Assembly: GCA_964017155.1 (NCBI GenBank)
Contig: OZ024857.1
Span: forward strand, 36,779,141-36,843,140
Length of the DNA stretch: 64,000 nucleotides
DNA from: Oasisia sp. SBJ-2009
Taxonomy: Eukaryota; Annelida; Polychaeta; Sabellida; Siboglinidae
Direction: 5' to 3'
Part shown: positions 23,901 to 33,604 of the stretch, piece by piece
Position numbering within the stretch: position 1 is the first letter of the stretch
Layout of the letters: each line of letters starts with the position of its first letter
Program-made: the position numbers and the translations under genes
Notes under the pieces: model-generated
Told to the model about the DNA's origin: nothing
Database searches by the model: none
What the model saw: the letters and a program-made list of their open reading frames with translations, nothing else

Positions 23901-26900
23901 TTTAACCACATTACATTTTTATTATTCAACCAAAGTTGTATATGTCTGATTTGTTATGGTGGCTTAAATGTCTATAAAAAAAATGGTTAAGCCAGGTTTT
24001 CACTTGATCAAATTGAAAACCTGCTGCGAGTAAGTGATTGTTAAATGAGTTTACAACTCATTTAACAATTGTATTTCAATAAATACAATAAACACAACTA
24101 TTTCAGCTTAACTGCTCCAAACACTACATATAAAGATTAATACAATATGAGAAAACTTACGTCACACATAATAATAAAACAGTTGTTGTTTGTTCACATT
24201 GTTGTTATGCTGTGTTGTTGTTGTTGTTGTTGTTACACTGTGTTGTTGTTGTTTGACAGGAGTTGAAGTTACCTGACAGTTGCAGTCACATCTTCTCTCT
24301 GTGGATCTGTTCTCCCAGTCTACGTGAGTGGCTCTCTTTCTTCCTTTGCATTATTTTATCCTGTCCACTAGTTCACTCTGTTTTGCACATACATTTTTAT
24401 AAATTGCGTTAAGTTTTCTTCCCTCCTAAATTTGGGAAAACATCAATATTTTTTAGAAAAAAGTCACTCTGAGGTTCTTGTCCTGATTCACCAAAAAGTT
24501 TAAAGCAATGAAAGATGCTTAAAAATAATTGTTACTATTTCCCCTAATATAATGCCATTGCATGACATTAGCAAAGCTTTATTAATGACAGATACCTTAT
24601 TGTACCTTATTATAATGAGTGACTTGGGTGAAATATTAAATACTTTTTTGTGTAACAATTTGTAAATAAATTCGTAATCTCCTAAAACTTTGCATTATGT
24701 TTTCAACAAGCCAGTAAATAAAACTGACAATACATATTTATGGAATAATTTAGCATTTAATTTTACTCCCTCTGATTTGATGATGATGTTAGACACAGAT
24801 ACAGTGGTGCGTTGTTGACAGAGTTGCAGCTGAAGTCTGACCACAAGCCCATTGAGCACCTCAACGACTGGAAGAGGAAGATCGTGGTGATGTACACCGA
24901 CAAGGATCCATCTCATGAGGATCCAAACCTCGTCTGGCGCCGGGACGCCATCATCAGCATAGCCGAGGACAAGGAGGTGAGTTGTGTGCCTTGTTTAGAG
25001 GACAAGGAGGTCAGTTGTGTGCCTTGTTTAGAGGACAAGGAGGTGAGTTGTGTGCCTTGTTTAGAGGACAAGTAGGTGAGTTGTGCGCCTTGTTTAGAGG
25101 ACAAGGAGGTGAGTTGTGTGCCTTGTTTAGAGGACAAGTAGGTGAGTTGTGTGCCTTGTTTAGAGGACAAGGAGGTGAGTTGTGTGCCTTGTTTAGAGGA
25201 CAAGTAGGTGAGTTGTGTGCCTTGTTTAGAGGACAAGTAGGTGAGTTGTGTGCCTTGTTTAGCAGTTAAACTACTATCTATCTAGTGACATCCCTGTTAG
25301 GCACCTCTGTGGTCTACCAAACAACACCATGCAGCGACTGCAAAGGGTGCAGAATTGTGCAGCTTGTATAATTATGCGTACGAAGAAATACGATCACATT
25401 ACACCCATGCTGCAGCGATTACATTGGCTACCAGTTCATCTGAGACCAACCTACAAAGTGCTGCTATTGACCTATTGTGCTGTAAACGGGGTAGCGCCCG
25501 ACTACCTGAGTGAATTGTTCAGCTACAGACACGTAAACAGAACTCTAAGATCTGCCTCACAGCCACCCCTATACCGGCCTCACAGACTGTCACCCACAAT
25601 GATCACCGTTTCACCATCTGCTTGGCAGTTCTATGGAACAATTTGCCGTCTTTTCTGCCACAACAGTAGACACTTCTAAAAACTCATTTATTTTGGCAAT
25701 CTTTTTTGTAATTTAACTTTTTGTGTTTTAATTGATTACGTTTAAATCAATTAGTGTATTTAAAGTTATTTTACTTTATTTATCTATTTTTCTTTCCTCT
25801 TCTTTTTCTTCATTTATCTTGCACTGTTTCATCAACCAACTGTCGCCATGCTCCTCTATCTGTTGCTCTCATTACACGATACTCTCCCACTCATCCAAGT
25901 CTCCTTTCATCCATTCCTCCCATTATTTGAGATTCCTTCTCCCCACCACTCTCTGGGCATCTGCTTACTTTCCCAGACAATCTTCTCCATTCTTTCCACA
26001 TGTCCAGTCCCCTTCAGTCAACTCCCAAACCCCACCAGCTTCTTCTTAAGACTTTCTGTTACTCTCATCAGTTTCTCCTGTCTTCATTTATCAGGTCTGT
26101 CCTGTTTAAAATGTAAAATGATATCTATGATACAAATGTGTTAACTTGATGTTGATATCTGTTCACATAATACATCCAAATCCTAGGATCAGTAACACTC
26201 TGATCTATCCATGGTTGTGTAATTAATATTATGTTATAACATACAGGTAGATATCTAGAGTTACAATAACACCTGTTTTAGCAGTCACATGTCTGTAACA
26301 TAGTTTTGTGGAAACATGGATTTTGTTTAGCAATGGATAATATTAGAACCAGAGACATGTGAGTAAATTGCAGGTGCTATTGTTTCAGGTGAGACACCCA
26401 GTGGCGATCCGCTTCCTCTTCCACGAGGCCTACTACAACTGTATTGAGTCGATGTACCCGTGCTCCGACCAGGACGTCATGCACCTGGCCGCCATCCTCA
26501 TGCAGCTGTACCAGGGAGACTTTGACCAGCGCAAGGCCAAGAACTACCTCAACAGGTACAGCTGCTTCCCAGGGAAGTCTGGATGGTGTTCTGTTGAACA
26601 GGACTGCCAGGGAGTAAGGTGTGAAGTGCCTTGACTAGTCCTCAGAATTGGACACTGCATGTAGAGATCATATAAGTGTACAGGGGCCAATTTCTTCTTC
26701 TTCAATATACTGGACTGGGTCCATTCAGGGTGTTAAAAGTATAATCGAAGCTTGTGCGCTTTGGGCGGTGTATGCTCTCTTAAAACAGTTAATAATAAAA
26801 AAACCGTTAATAAAGTTATTCTATGGACCTCTGGTGATTTAAAAAAAATTATTATTATGTACTAATGTTATGATTGACTAACATTTATATGATTTTGTTC

Positions 26901-29900
26901 TTTTTGATGAAATAAATATTGCATCTTACATTATTATAGAAAAATTTTAACACTAAAATAGCATCACTGGGACATTTTCACCAGTGTGTCATGAAAATAA
27001 CATCCTCAGTAACATGGCTGTGGATTCTTGCACGTAATTTAACAACTGATGTTTTGTAATAATGGATATCGTTATCACAATGTCAGTTGAAAATCCTTCT
27101 GGATAATATTATTATCACTATTGAAATCCATCGTTTCGAGTTGAAGTTCTCTGTAAATACATGTTACTTTCTCTGAGACCAGTTGACCTGTCGTATTCTT
27201 ATGTCTACTGAGTGTTCAGCTTCTCACCAGGCTAATATAAAGCAGTGTCTGTGATGTTTTATTGGAAATCTTTCTAGCATCAAAGCTCTTTAAAGATAAA
27301 CTTGTTGTTTGAGTTTGTACTTGTATGACTGATAAAAAGCGCACAAACAAATCTGTATAAACCAGGACTAGGCTGCACACTTTCAAAAAGAATCGACACA
27401 CATTTTACACGTTCAAGGAAAAGACACTGTCTGAATTCATACATCCTTTATATTCAGAGCAACCATTACAGTAAGCAGAGTGAACTGTCTAGTCATGTGA
27501 TTGTTGTCGTGCAGTGAACACGCACTCACCCAGCTGGTTCCGGTTGCCAAGCTCCGCAACAAGAGCATCAACTGGGCCAACAAGATCCTGGAGCATTACA
27601 AGATCTATACCCAGAAGATGGTCAACCGCGACAAGTCTCCAACGGTCAGTACAAAGTCATCTTGCTCAATTCAAATAATCTCATCATGGTCAATAATAGG
27701 ACATGTAAGCTTTTCTCGCTTCTGGTCCATTTTGAATGATAATTAACAAGACCATACACAAGTGGTCCCCATCTCATTGTCTATAATGTGTATTCAAAAT
27801 CAAAATTACCCCAAAATGCAAACAGGTTTAAAATAATAACTTATCTGCATGATTAGTGATTTTTATGTGGGAGGAAACCTATAAATGTAAATGAAGGTTT
27901 CTACTGTGGCAGTTGGGAAAGTATGCGAAAGAATGCACAGCTTGTTTGAGTCAATGAAGACCAGATTATGAATAAAATTGGCCAAAAAAAGCATATAAAC
28001 AAACGAGACTTGCATTCCCTATTGTTTCTGTTGCGATTATGTCCTTGCTTTTCAGAGTGAGTGTGTCACACTGTCTCATGTTCCCTGCATGTGTTGCAGT
28101 TTGGAATACTTCTCAGAGACATCCAAGTGGTTATTTCTAGTCATAGTTAGTTTTCTACATGAAACAAATTTGCATGTTTGGATCAGGTTAGATGAAATAT
28201 TATCCCATGCAAAGTGTTATGTTCAGTGTGTCCTCCAACATGTACTAGCATCTGTCCCTACCAAGTTTCTTAGTTGTCATAATATAAACAAGGTTGTGAC
28301 TTATTTCCTTCAATTTGTGGAAACAGAGCGTTAGCGAATAACAAATATCAATTATCAAAACACGCCTATTAGCCAATGAATGACAGTTTACTGCAAATGT
28401 GACCTTCATTTAGTAGTCATGTCCACTAACATGTCTGTTATGTGTTGCATAGTGTTTCTAACGGTGAGATCTAGTGTAGCTTCACTGAGCACAGAACCCG
28501 ACAGTGCATGGTGTGTGGCCTCATGAATATGTATATTTTAATCAGCAGCAGCAGTAGCAGCAGCTGATACCTGGGCAGGTGTCTTCAGTAGTTGGTCTGT
28601 GTTTCAGGGCTACACTGCACTACCTGACTGTCTGTTTTATGGCCTACATCTGCACTACCTGACTGTCTGTTTTAGGGCCTACATCTGCACTACCTGACTG
28701 TCTGTTTTAGGGCCTACATCTGCACTACCTGACTGTCTGTTTTAGGGCCTACATCTGCACTACCTGACTGTCTGTTTCAGGGCCTACATCTGCACTACCT
28801 GACTGTCTGTTTCAGGGCCTACATCTGCACTACCTGACTGTCTGTTTCAGGGCCTACATCTGCACTACCTGACTGTCTGTTGGAACCTCACGGTGTATGG
28901 GTCAGCATTCTTCTCGGGCTACGTTCAGGTCAAGGTCGGTCATCTTACGCATTGAGATGTTGTGTATCGCATCTATTAATGTAGCTGTGTAAAAAATTAC
29001 TTATCAATATGTCAATAGATGTGGTGGAGGAAAGGTAGTGGCACTTGGTCAAATTGTTGCATGTATTTACATTATTGCGACATAACCTGGTGCACACCCT
29101 TATAAGTGGATGTTCCTTACACAAGTCTTCATGACAAGAATTCTCTGTAGTTTCTACCAGTAAAGACTGCAAGTAACACACAGTTAAATCTTAATTCAGT
29201 AGCAATACCCACCAGTCAGTCACAATAATTCACTCTGGTAGTCGTCACATTAACAAATACACTTTGTCGTACTAATGCATGTGTCTAATCCTGTTTCTGT
29301 TCTTCAGCCTCCCAACAACTTTGCCCCAGTTCATATCCTTGTCAATGACATTGGCATTCACATCATCAGCTACGATACAAAGGTCAGTTCACAGGAATTA
29401 TTCGAGGGGGTTTATTATTGTGATATTTTCATGCAGGCAAACACACAAAATTTACAGAGAGGATTTCACAGCTCAGTGGATATGGTTCTGTTGTGAACTG
29501 TTACAAACGAGTTTGTTTGCAAAAATGTGAAGCAAAAAAACAAATTGGTTGATCCTGTCTGTCTGTATAAAAATTAAGACTGAAACCTTGCTTGGAAACA
29601 CCAACTCCACTGAACGAAAACTGAATATTACCAGTTGAATACATTAGTACAGTCAAATGTGACAAGGCATCAAACATGATGTAGGTTTCTGGGTAAGCAT
29701 TCTGTAATAATTTTGTTAATATTGGCCCATCTAGTTATAGATATTACAGATATAGCAATCATTATTCAGCATTTTTGGGTAGACTTCAACAGCATTCCGA
29801 TGAAAAACCAACAAGGTACTATTCTTTTTATTGTTTTCACAGTTATATGTTTTGCATAAACAATGAATCAGAAAAGCCATGTAATATATATAAACATAGA

Positions 29901-30991
29901 TGTATGCATCATAGGCAGGTCTTTGTCAAAACTAAAATAATTTGGAGGCGTGTGTACAAGCAGCATGATGAAGCATGACAATTTTTTGTTTTAAACATTC
30001 CTAAAAAAGTGTGAGATTTAATGTCTGACACAAATTTCCATGTGGCTGAATACTCTGGTACATCAGCATACTTACTGGTGTTTGTCTTCACAGATGATGC
30101 TGCAAAGTATCAGCTACACAGACATTGAGTGGAGCTACAAGACAGGCAACCCCATGTACCCCATCTTTGAGATCAGACTCAAAGGTCACAGCAAGGGCGC
30201 CATGAGCATTGTGTCGAAGCAGGTCAGTGGATAGTCATGTCATTATTTGATCAAGTTAGATTTGACACATACATTGTACTATGGTTGTTTTATTTGTAAA
30301 CATATAATAATATATTGTCTTTATTGCCCGTATCCTCGGAAAACCAGAGCTCAGATGCATAGCAAAAACAAAAGATAAAGTGTTCTCATTATCAAGTACA
30401 GAGCAAAAAGCATCGTTCAACAAATGACTGGAATTGATAAAAAAGCTAAGGAGGATATTCGATATTCAAGACATGTTGACGATAAGTGATATCAAATTAT
30501 AAAGCAGATTGACTGCTGAACTGTTGATTAACCATTACTGAAAGTATTTAATGGTAGTTAAGAACGATTATTATACAATTTGAATTGCTGCTGTATGTTG
30601 TATTTTGTTATAATGGTATTATATAGTAGTACAGTAGATTTATATTATTATAAATAATGAGTTTTCTAATGTAACTGTGGTATATATCTTTTGCCATATT
30701 TTTCCTGCATATTAGTAATTATATTATTGCATTTTACAATGACATTATAACTGTCATCTGTCATATTTTAATATGATAAATTATATCCATAGTTCTAAGA
30801 TTTATAGTAACACAAAGACTGCTTAAGTCAGACAGTGACAGTGTCTGCTACATGTATTTTGTTTTGTCTACAACTAGTCCATTGCCTCGACTTATGTGTT
30901 GCATTGTCTGTTCCAGGCAGGACTCATCAATCACCTAACAGGCAGGCTCTCACAGCTCAGCAACGAACCATTTCACAGCAGTGTCACGTGA
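17142..30991 (+). CDS. KRIT1: KRIT1 / CCM1 (Krev interaction trapped 1), complete coding region
   Basis: Coding exons: 17142-17373, 18143-18235, 18852-18993, 19455-19523, 20035-20224, 20696-20790, 21434-21577, 22142-22298, 22782-22889, 23496-23600, 24260-24323, 24822-24976, 26389-26555, 27515-27644, 28851-28934, 29308-29382, 30094-30222, 30917-30991. The phases match throughout and give 737 codons plus stop (human KRIT1: 736). Domain order: Nudix-like N-terminus (1 to ~175), NPxY/F motifs at 186 and 230 (a third at 249 is altered), ankyrin repeats (~275-410) and FERM F1-F2-F3 (~411-735). Family role: cytoplasmic scaffold at cell junctions that binds Rap1, ICAP1, HEG1-type receptors and CCM2. 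The gene is divergent to CKAP5. Two exon boundaries lie inside tandem repeats. Confidence 0.97.
17590..17856. mobile_element. Palindromic MITE in KRIT1 intron 1 (~267 bp)
   Basis: CAATTTGTGCACTATGTTAA at the left returns inverted at 17837-17856, and TGAGCATGGTATTTTAGCAT also pairs with its reverse complement. Arms of ~100 bp flank an AT-rich centre. No ORF; a foldback or MITE structure. Confidence 0.82.
17896..17990. repeat. (TA)n microsatellite
   Basis: A long TA run with TGTA and GTGTGT interruptions, directly after the MITE. Confidence 0.95.
18143..18235 (+). CDS. KRIT1: KRIT1 coding exon 2
   Basis: TTTTCAG acceptor and GTGAGT donor. It encodes GKRAVFVPPSRNEAS and GTLYCVPVDNR, aligning with human GKRVVLMKKFP and ASLFIVP (Nudix-like domain). 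93 nt. Confidence 0.93.
18852..18993 (+). CDS. KRIT1: KRIT1 coding exon 3
   Basis: CTTCAG acceptor; EKLNAHIVNKLPSAPGFYSL through GLINRLV; donor GTAATA. It matches human PGCPIFYCLQDIM to the helix before LIALDKW. 142 nt, ends in phase 2. Confidence 0.92.
19455..19523 (+). CDS. KRIT1: KRIT1 coding exon 4
   Basis: CTTCCAG acceptor; SWLQLKENVPGAIDLLFSVC; donor GTAATG. Equivalent to human DKWLDERHAQSHFIPALF. 69 nt. Confidence 0.92.
19563..19790. repeat. ~110-bp tandem duplication in KRIT1 intron
   Basis: Two adjacent diverged copies share CAACAACATAATAAGT, AATTTGTTRTAAATCACCAA and flanking GACAGTAAG/CACAGTAAG. They lie in the intron after coding exon 4. Confidence 0.85.
20035..20224 (+). CDS. 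KRIT1: KRIT1 coding exon 5 (NPAY and NPIF motifs)
   Basis: Encodes RLKRSITNPAYFSSS (NPAY, residues 186-189, the ICAP1-binding type motif) and CDITIKNPIFESDMSYKNK (NPIF 230-233, a CCM2-binding type motif). Human has N192PAY and N231PLF at these places. 190 nt, ends in phase 0. Confidence 0.96.
20696..20790 (+). CDS. KRIT1: KRIT1 coding exon 6 (third NPxF position altered)
   Basis: VDKYAVNQYWGMGRPDYTKI matches human [20 protein letters not shown], but NPYF has become NQYW. The donor is GTTGGT, as in coding exon 1; it restores frame with the next exon (phase 2). Confidence 0.93.
20880..21060 (-). mobile_element. LINE remnant (RT C-terminal tail)
   Basis: On the minus strand RGRPVKSWTDNIKE is readable, followed by TAEDREVW-type residues, the C-terminal tail of non-LTR retrotransposon polymerases. 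It lies in a KRIT1 intron, antisense to the gene, and is short and isolated. Confidence 0.65.
21434..21577 (+). CDS. KRIT1: KRIT1 coding exon 7 (ankyrin repeats begin)
   Basis: NSIWTEEFPLHKCAYEGN and KDKDSWAPIHYAAW match human WVDDFPLHRSACEGD and SDHWAPIHYACW. The donor splits the Trp codon (TG|G). 144 nt. Confidence 0.96.
22142..22298 (+). CDS. KRIT1: KRIT1 coding exon 8 (ankyrin repeats)
   Basis: YGHLEVISVLLNDGGCSPNL and GSTPLHIAARNGR with LLLNHPEIDV: canonical ankyrin helices, as in human [20 protein letters not shown]. 157 nt, phase 0 at the end. Confidence 0.96.
22782..22889 (+). CDS. KRIT1: KRIT1 coding exon 9
   Basis: SALDHMNHTALELCGNVDKP and DWKAAARLLKNAS match human [25 protein letters not shown], the last ankyrin segment. 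108 nt. Confidence 0.95.
23496..23600 (+). CDS. KRIT1: KRIT1 coding exon 10 (FERM F1)
   Basis: IQVCLMDGTFRMLDL and GANTTVQQLHQQMLQ match human VRIYRMDGSYRSVEL and GNNTTVQQIMEGM, the ubiquitin-like F1 lobe that forms part of the Rap1-binding face. 105 nt. Confidence 0.96.
23664..24170. repeat. Perfect 97-bp inverted repeat in KRIT1 intron
   Basis: The arm at 23664-23760 (from TATGTGTGACGTAAG to TGTATTTATTGAAA) is the exact reverse complement of 24074-24170. The loop is ~313 bp and contains a smaller inverted repeat (GTTAAATGAGTTT) near 24040-24069. No ORF. Confidence 0.93.
24260..24323 (+). CDS. KRIT1: KRIT1 coding exon 11
   Basis: ELKLPDSCSHIFSLWICSPS matches human LSQETQQYFTIWICSENLS. TTTGACAG acceptor, GTGAGT donor, 64 nt. 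Confidence 0.95.
24822..24976 (+). CDS. KRIT1: KRIT1 coding exon 12, ends in the donor repeat
   Basis: LQLKSDHKPIEHLNDWKRK and NLVWRRDAIISIAEDKE match human LQLKPYHKPLQHVRDW and LFLRRDVRLPLEVEKQ. The last 12 coding bases (GAGGACAAGGAG) and the GTGAGT donor belong to the first unit of a nine-copy 33-bp tandem repeat. The first three units are in frame before a TAG, so +11 or +22 residue variants are possible. Confidence 0.95.
24965..25261 (+). repeat. 33-bp minisatellite repeating a KRIT1 5' splice site
   Basis: Nine head-to-tail units start at 24965, 24998, 25031, 25064, 25097, 25130, 25163, 25196 and 25229. Each reads GAGGACAAGKAGGTGAGTTG then TGTGCCTTGTTTA. Units 1, 3, 5 and 7 have AAGGAG|GTGAGT; unit 2 has GTCAGT; units 4, 6, 8 and 9 have AAGTAG|GTGAGT. 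Confidence 0.97.
25325..25700 (+). mobile_element. LINE 3' fragment (jockey/CR1/L2-type RT tail)
   Basis: A 116-residue frame reads LQRVQNCAACIIMRT, HITPMLQRLHWLPV, YKVLLLTYCAVNGVAPDYL and RSASQPPLYRP. This is the conserved tail of jockey/CR1/L2-type polymerases after the RT domain. The element is severely 5' truncated and lies in the KRIT1 intron just after the minisatellite, in the sense orientation. Confidence 0.85.
25790..26110 (-). mobile_element. Probable second LINE fragment
   Basis: TCTGGGCATCTGC and CATTCTTTCC(A/T)CATG phrases recur in the LINE at 49.6-52.2 kb, here in the same minus orientation. It is pyrimidine-rich and without an intact frame. Confidence 0.4.
26389..26555 (+). 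CDS. KRIT1: KRIT1 coding exon 13 (FERM F2)
   Basis: VRHPVAIRFLFHEAYYNCIE and VMHLAAILMQLYQGDFDQRK match human DPLAILILFDEARYNLLKG and [20 protein letters not shown]. 167 nt, phase 2 at the end. Confidence 0.96.
26600..26690. repeat. Degenerate SINE tail
   Basis: GTAAGGTGTGAAGTGCCTTGAC with TCCTCAGAATTGGACACTGC resembles the tails of the SINE copies at 7065 and 57296. No tRNA head remains. Confidence 0.5.
26700..27514. other. KRIT1 intron 13, nothing recognised
   Basis: AT-rich intron sequence with no coding, repeat or RNA feature that I can support. Confidence 0.5.
27515..27644 (+). CDS. KRIT1: KRIT1 coding exon 14 (FERM F2-F3 link)
   Basis: LVPVAKLRNKSINWANKILE matches human [26 protein letters not shown] acceptor, GTCAGT donor. 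130 nt. Confidence 0.96.
28608..28885 (+). repeat. 35-bp minisatellite repeating a KRIT1 3' splice site
   Basis: Units start at 28608 (two bases shorter), 28641, 28676, 28711, 28746, 28781, 28816 and 28851, each GGCCTACATCTGCACTACCT then GACTGTCTGTTTYAG. Every boundary carries a TTTCAG or TTTTAG acceptor except the one at 28640 (TTTTAT). The last copy is the real 5' end of coding exon 15. Confidence 0.97.
28851..28934 (+). CDS. KRIT1: KRIT1 coding exon 15 (FERM F3), starts in the acceptor repeat
   Basis: GLHLHYLTVCWNLTVYGSAF then FSGYVQVK matches human [24 protein letters not shown]. The most 3' acceptor (28850) gives the family reading; upstream acceptors would add 35-nt steps and stops. 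84 nt. Confidence 0.94.
29308..29382 (+). CDS. KRIT1: KRIT1 coding exon 16 (FERM F3)
   Basis: PPNNFAPVHILVNDIGIHII then SYDTK matches human [27 protein letters not shown]. 75 nt, phase 0 at both ends. Confidence 0.96.
30094..30222 (+). CDS. KRIT1: KRIT1 coding exon 17 (FERM F3, PTB-like)
   Basis: MMLQSISYTDIEWSYKTGNP and PIFEIRLKGHSKGAMSIVSK with a final Gln match human ALLISLKYGCFMWQLGDTD and FQIHSMENKMSFIVHTKQ. 129 nt. Confidence 0.96.
30917..30991 (+). CDS. KRIT1: KRIT1 last coding exon with stop
   Basis: AGLINHLTGRLSQLSNEPFH then SSVT and TGA matches the human C-terminus [22 protein letters not shown] in length and position. Confidence 0.95.
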   Translation, partial: AGLINHLTGRLSQLSNEPFHSSVT

Positions 30992-31890
30992 CCAGAGGTC
31001 ACATGACTTGCAAGAACCAATCATATGACACCATCTGAAGGTCGAGCAGATGTAGAGAACAAAAGAACGAGTCATGACATTTATCGATGCGTGATGATGC
31101 AATATTATAAAGAAAACAAGTTCTTCAACGATTATGGTGAACGGTGAAGATATCAGTTACAGAAACTGCCACAATGTTTGTCAAATTGATCGTTGTTCCT
31201 GTAAAGCAAACGTAGGGCAGCTTAGCTTCCTGTATGCCTTGGTGTTGGGTGTTATACCCCTGTTCATCGATAGCACATGGACAGTGCCAGATAGCAACAA
31301 TAGTTGAAGTTGATAATGTGCTTGGAATAGTTGTGTCTTGTGAGAGTGCATGTATGTGTAATTATTTATTTGTGCTAAAGCTGGTTGAGTGAAACTCAAT
31401 GTCTGATTACCGGGACGAGATGAGAAACATAGCTACAAAATGTGGTATGAAACTGCTTTGCTTATATTTATATATAACAAATATATATATTCATACTGTA
31501 TAGCAAATTATATAGTATCTGTTCAACAGCTTCATGTGGGTTGTTATATAAAATTATATGGTACACATACTTTAGTTCATTTGTTTACGTCATTGTGTAT
31601 GTGAGTACGTCTGTGAGTACAAGTGTAGGCCTGTGTGTTTGTGAGTGGGTGTACAATGATTGCATACTTATCAAGCAGTTTAAACACTTGTCGAGACATG
31701 CTGTGTTTCCGAACTGTCTTCTTTGTAGAAAGGTAATAAATATCTTTACAGGAACATAAACTTGGGCTGAAACACTTGGAACAGCCATTGCCCACACATA
31801 AGAACATACCAGTTACAGGATATATGACTATCATTTGAAAAGTAAAGACCCACGGTATATAATAAATATGTTTTCGACCTGATATATTTG
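30992..31890 (+). terminator. KRIT1 3' UTR and poly(A) signals
   Basis: After the TGA the sequence is AU-rich with no ORF. AATAAA occurs at 31735-31740 and 31861-31866; the transcript probably ends shortly after one of them. The true cleavage site is not visible. Confidence 0.5.
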
Positions 31891-32235
31891 CCTATGGCAT
31901 TGGACGCCACCATTACTCTAGAGTTACCTTTGGTTTCACTTTGATTTATGGACTTGGGAGAGAAGCTGATCCACATCAACCAGTTGGCTGAGAACTATTC
32001 CCAAGAACACATTGTCGTAGCAGCTCTGTTAGCCTTAGATGGCTTCACTGGTCACGATGCAGACTTCACTAAGCTTCAGTCTTCAAAGGCAAAGGAAAAC
32101 TGAGACTACGGGGGTAAATCCAATTACTGAGATAGGTGTCAAAAGTTCATGCAAATCTTCGCTATAATGATACACGTGGAAGCTTGAAGAAGACGAGCGC
32201 ATTCTCGTTGGCATCAAGAAGTTCATGTGTCACCT

Positions 32236-32636
32236 ATATCACGAATTAATGCCGTAAATTAGGGCGTTAATTATTACGCCATAAAACAGGACGTTATAAT
32301 GCCCTAATAAGGCGTTACAACATCGGAATAGTGCGTTAGTATGGCATATTTTTTTTATAGGTTTGACGGAAATCAGTACCCGTAGAAATCAGTCGGTAAT
32401 GGAATCTAAAGAAAATAATATAAAAAATTAGGTCATCCTAACGCCGTAATAAGGCGTTATAACACTGTAAAGTTATAACGCCGTAAATGTACGGCTTTAT
32501 TATCCAAATTAAGGTAAATTAATGGCCTATTACACTGTTATTGTCAATAATGTGATCGAGGTTGATTGGATAGACTTGCTCCTATTTTTTAAATTGTAAT
32601 ATATATATATATTACGCCTATTAGATATAATAGGGC

Positions 32637-32667
<31 letters not shown>

Positions 32668-32830
32668 TACGCCTATTAGATATAAATATAATAGGTGACC
32701 GTGTTCTTGTTTTCGCGCAGAAATCTATATTAATGAAGTTATTCAGAAAATAAAAATACTTTAAAGTAAGGCGTTATAATACCTTATTACTGCGTTATAA
32801 TGCCCAATTAAAGCGTTACAACGCTCTCAT
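32236..32830. repeat. AT-rich tract with dispersed GCGTTATAA motifs
   Basis: GGCGTTATAA, its reverse TTATAACGCC and one-base variants occur more than ten times on both strands. Two copies of ATTACGCCTATTAGATATA lie at about 32612 and 32666 next to short TA runs. Confidence 0.7.
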
Positions 32831-32862
32831 TAATGACAATAACAGTGTAAGAATGGGATTCC

Positions 32863-32949
32863 ACAAATCCGCGTTAGTCGCTAGAGGCGCTGATACGCAA
32901 CTAGACCCTAGTTGCGTATCAGCGCCTCTAGCGACTAACGTGGATTTGT
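32863..32949. repeat. 42-bp-arm palindrome with a 3-nt loop
   Basis: ACAAATCC(G/A)CGTTAGTCGC continues to GATACGCAACTAG, then loop ACC, then the reverse complement. There is one mismatch in 42 positions. Confidence 0.95.
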
Positions 32950-33604
32950 TTGCATATGTTGCGGAACGCTTGTTTAAATCATCCTTTTCGTATATATGAA
33001 GGGTAAGCTATTGACCATGTAGGTGCGTAGCCAGCGGTAGTTTGTACGTGTGGGCACGCCGTATTGTTGGTCAATGGACAGAACAGCATGCCGAATGTGT
33101 GGTCAACAGACAGAACATCCAAAATAACGCCATCTTGGCACTGAATTCGATCAAACATCCCGCGACGTTTCATCGACTGTAAATGTACATTAATGTAGAC
33201 ATTATGCTTTCATATTGACGGACATGTTATACAATGTCAATATTTAACTATGTGTGAAGACGTAGCAGTCTCGTGTGATGCATACGGCGAGCTGTAGATG
33301 ATTTTAAACATCCTTTCCGGCATCGAGCCAGCACACCTGTCGACGTTCCATTGGCTGTAAATGTACATTAATATATATATATTATTATACCTTCACATTG
33401 ACAGACATGTCATACTGTATCCATATTTAGCTATGTGTGAGGCTTCGGAGTCATGCGAGTTCAACAGTTGATTGTAGGATGATTTAAACAAGCGTTCCGC
33501 AAAATGTTCCGCAGCACCGTGCCGCATTTTACACACGTCAAGAATATGTAAAAGACGGCACAAAGGCCCTAGTTGCGTTAAAGCGCCCTCGGTCGGATTA
33601 GTTA

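Larger units (their letters stand above)
31891..33604. other. Intergenic region between convergent KRIT1 and PLPP copy A
   Basis: It contains the GCGTTATAA-rich tract (32236-32830), a palindrome (32863-32949) and a ~150-bp diverged direct duplication (33179-33325 and 33355-33505, sharing TGTAAATGTACATTAAT and TATTTARCTATGTGTGA). The text GCGGAACGCTTGTTTAAATC near 32961 recurs inverted near 33486. No coding exon seen. Confidence 0.7.
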
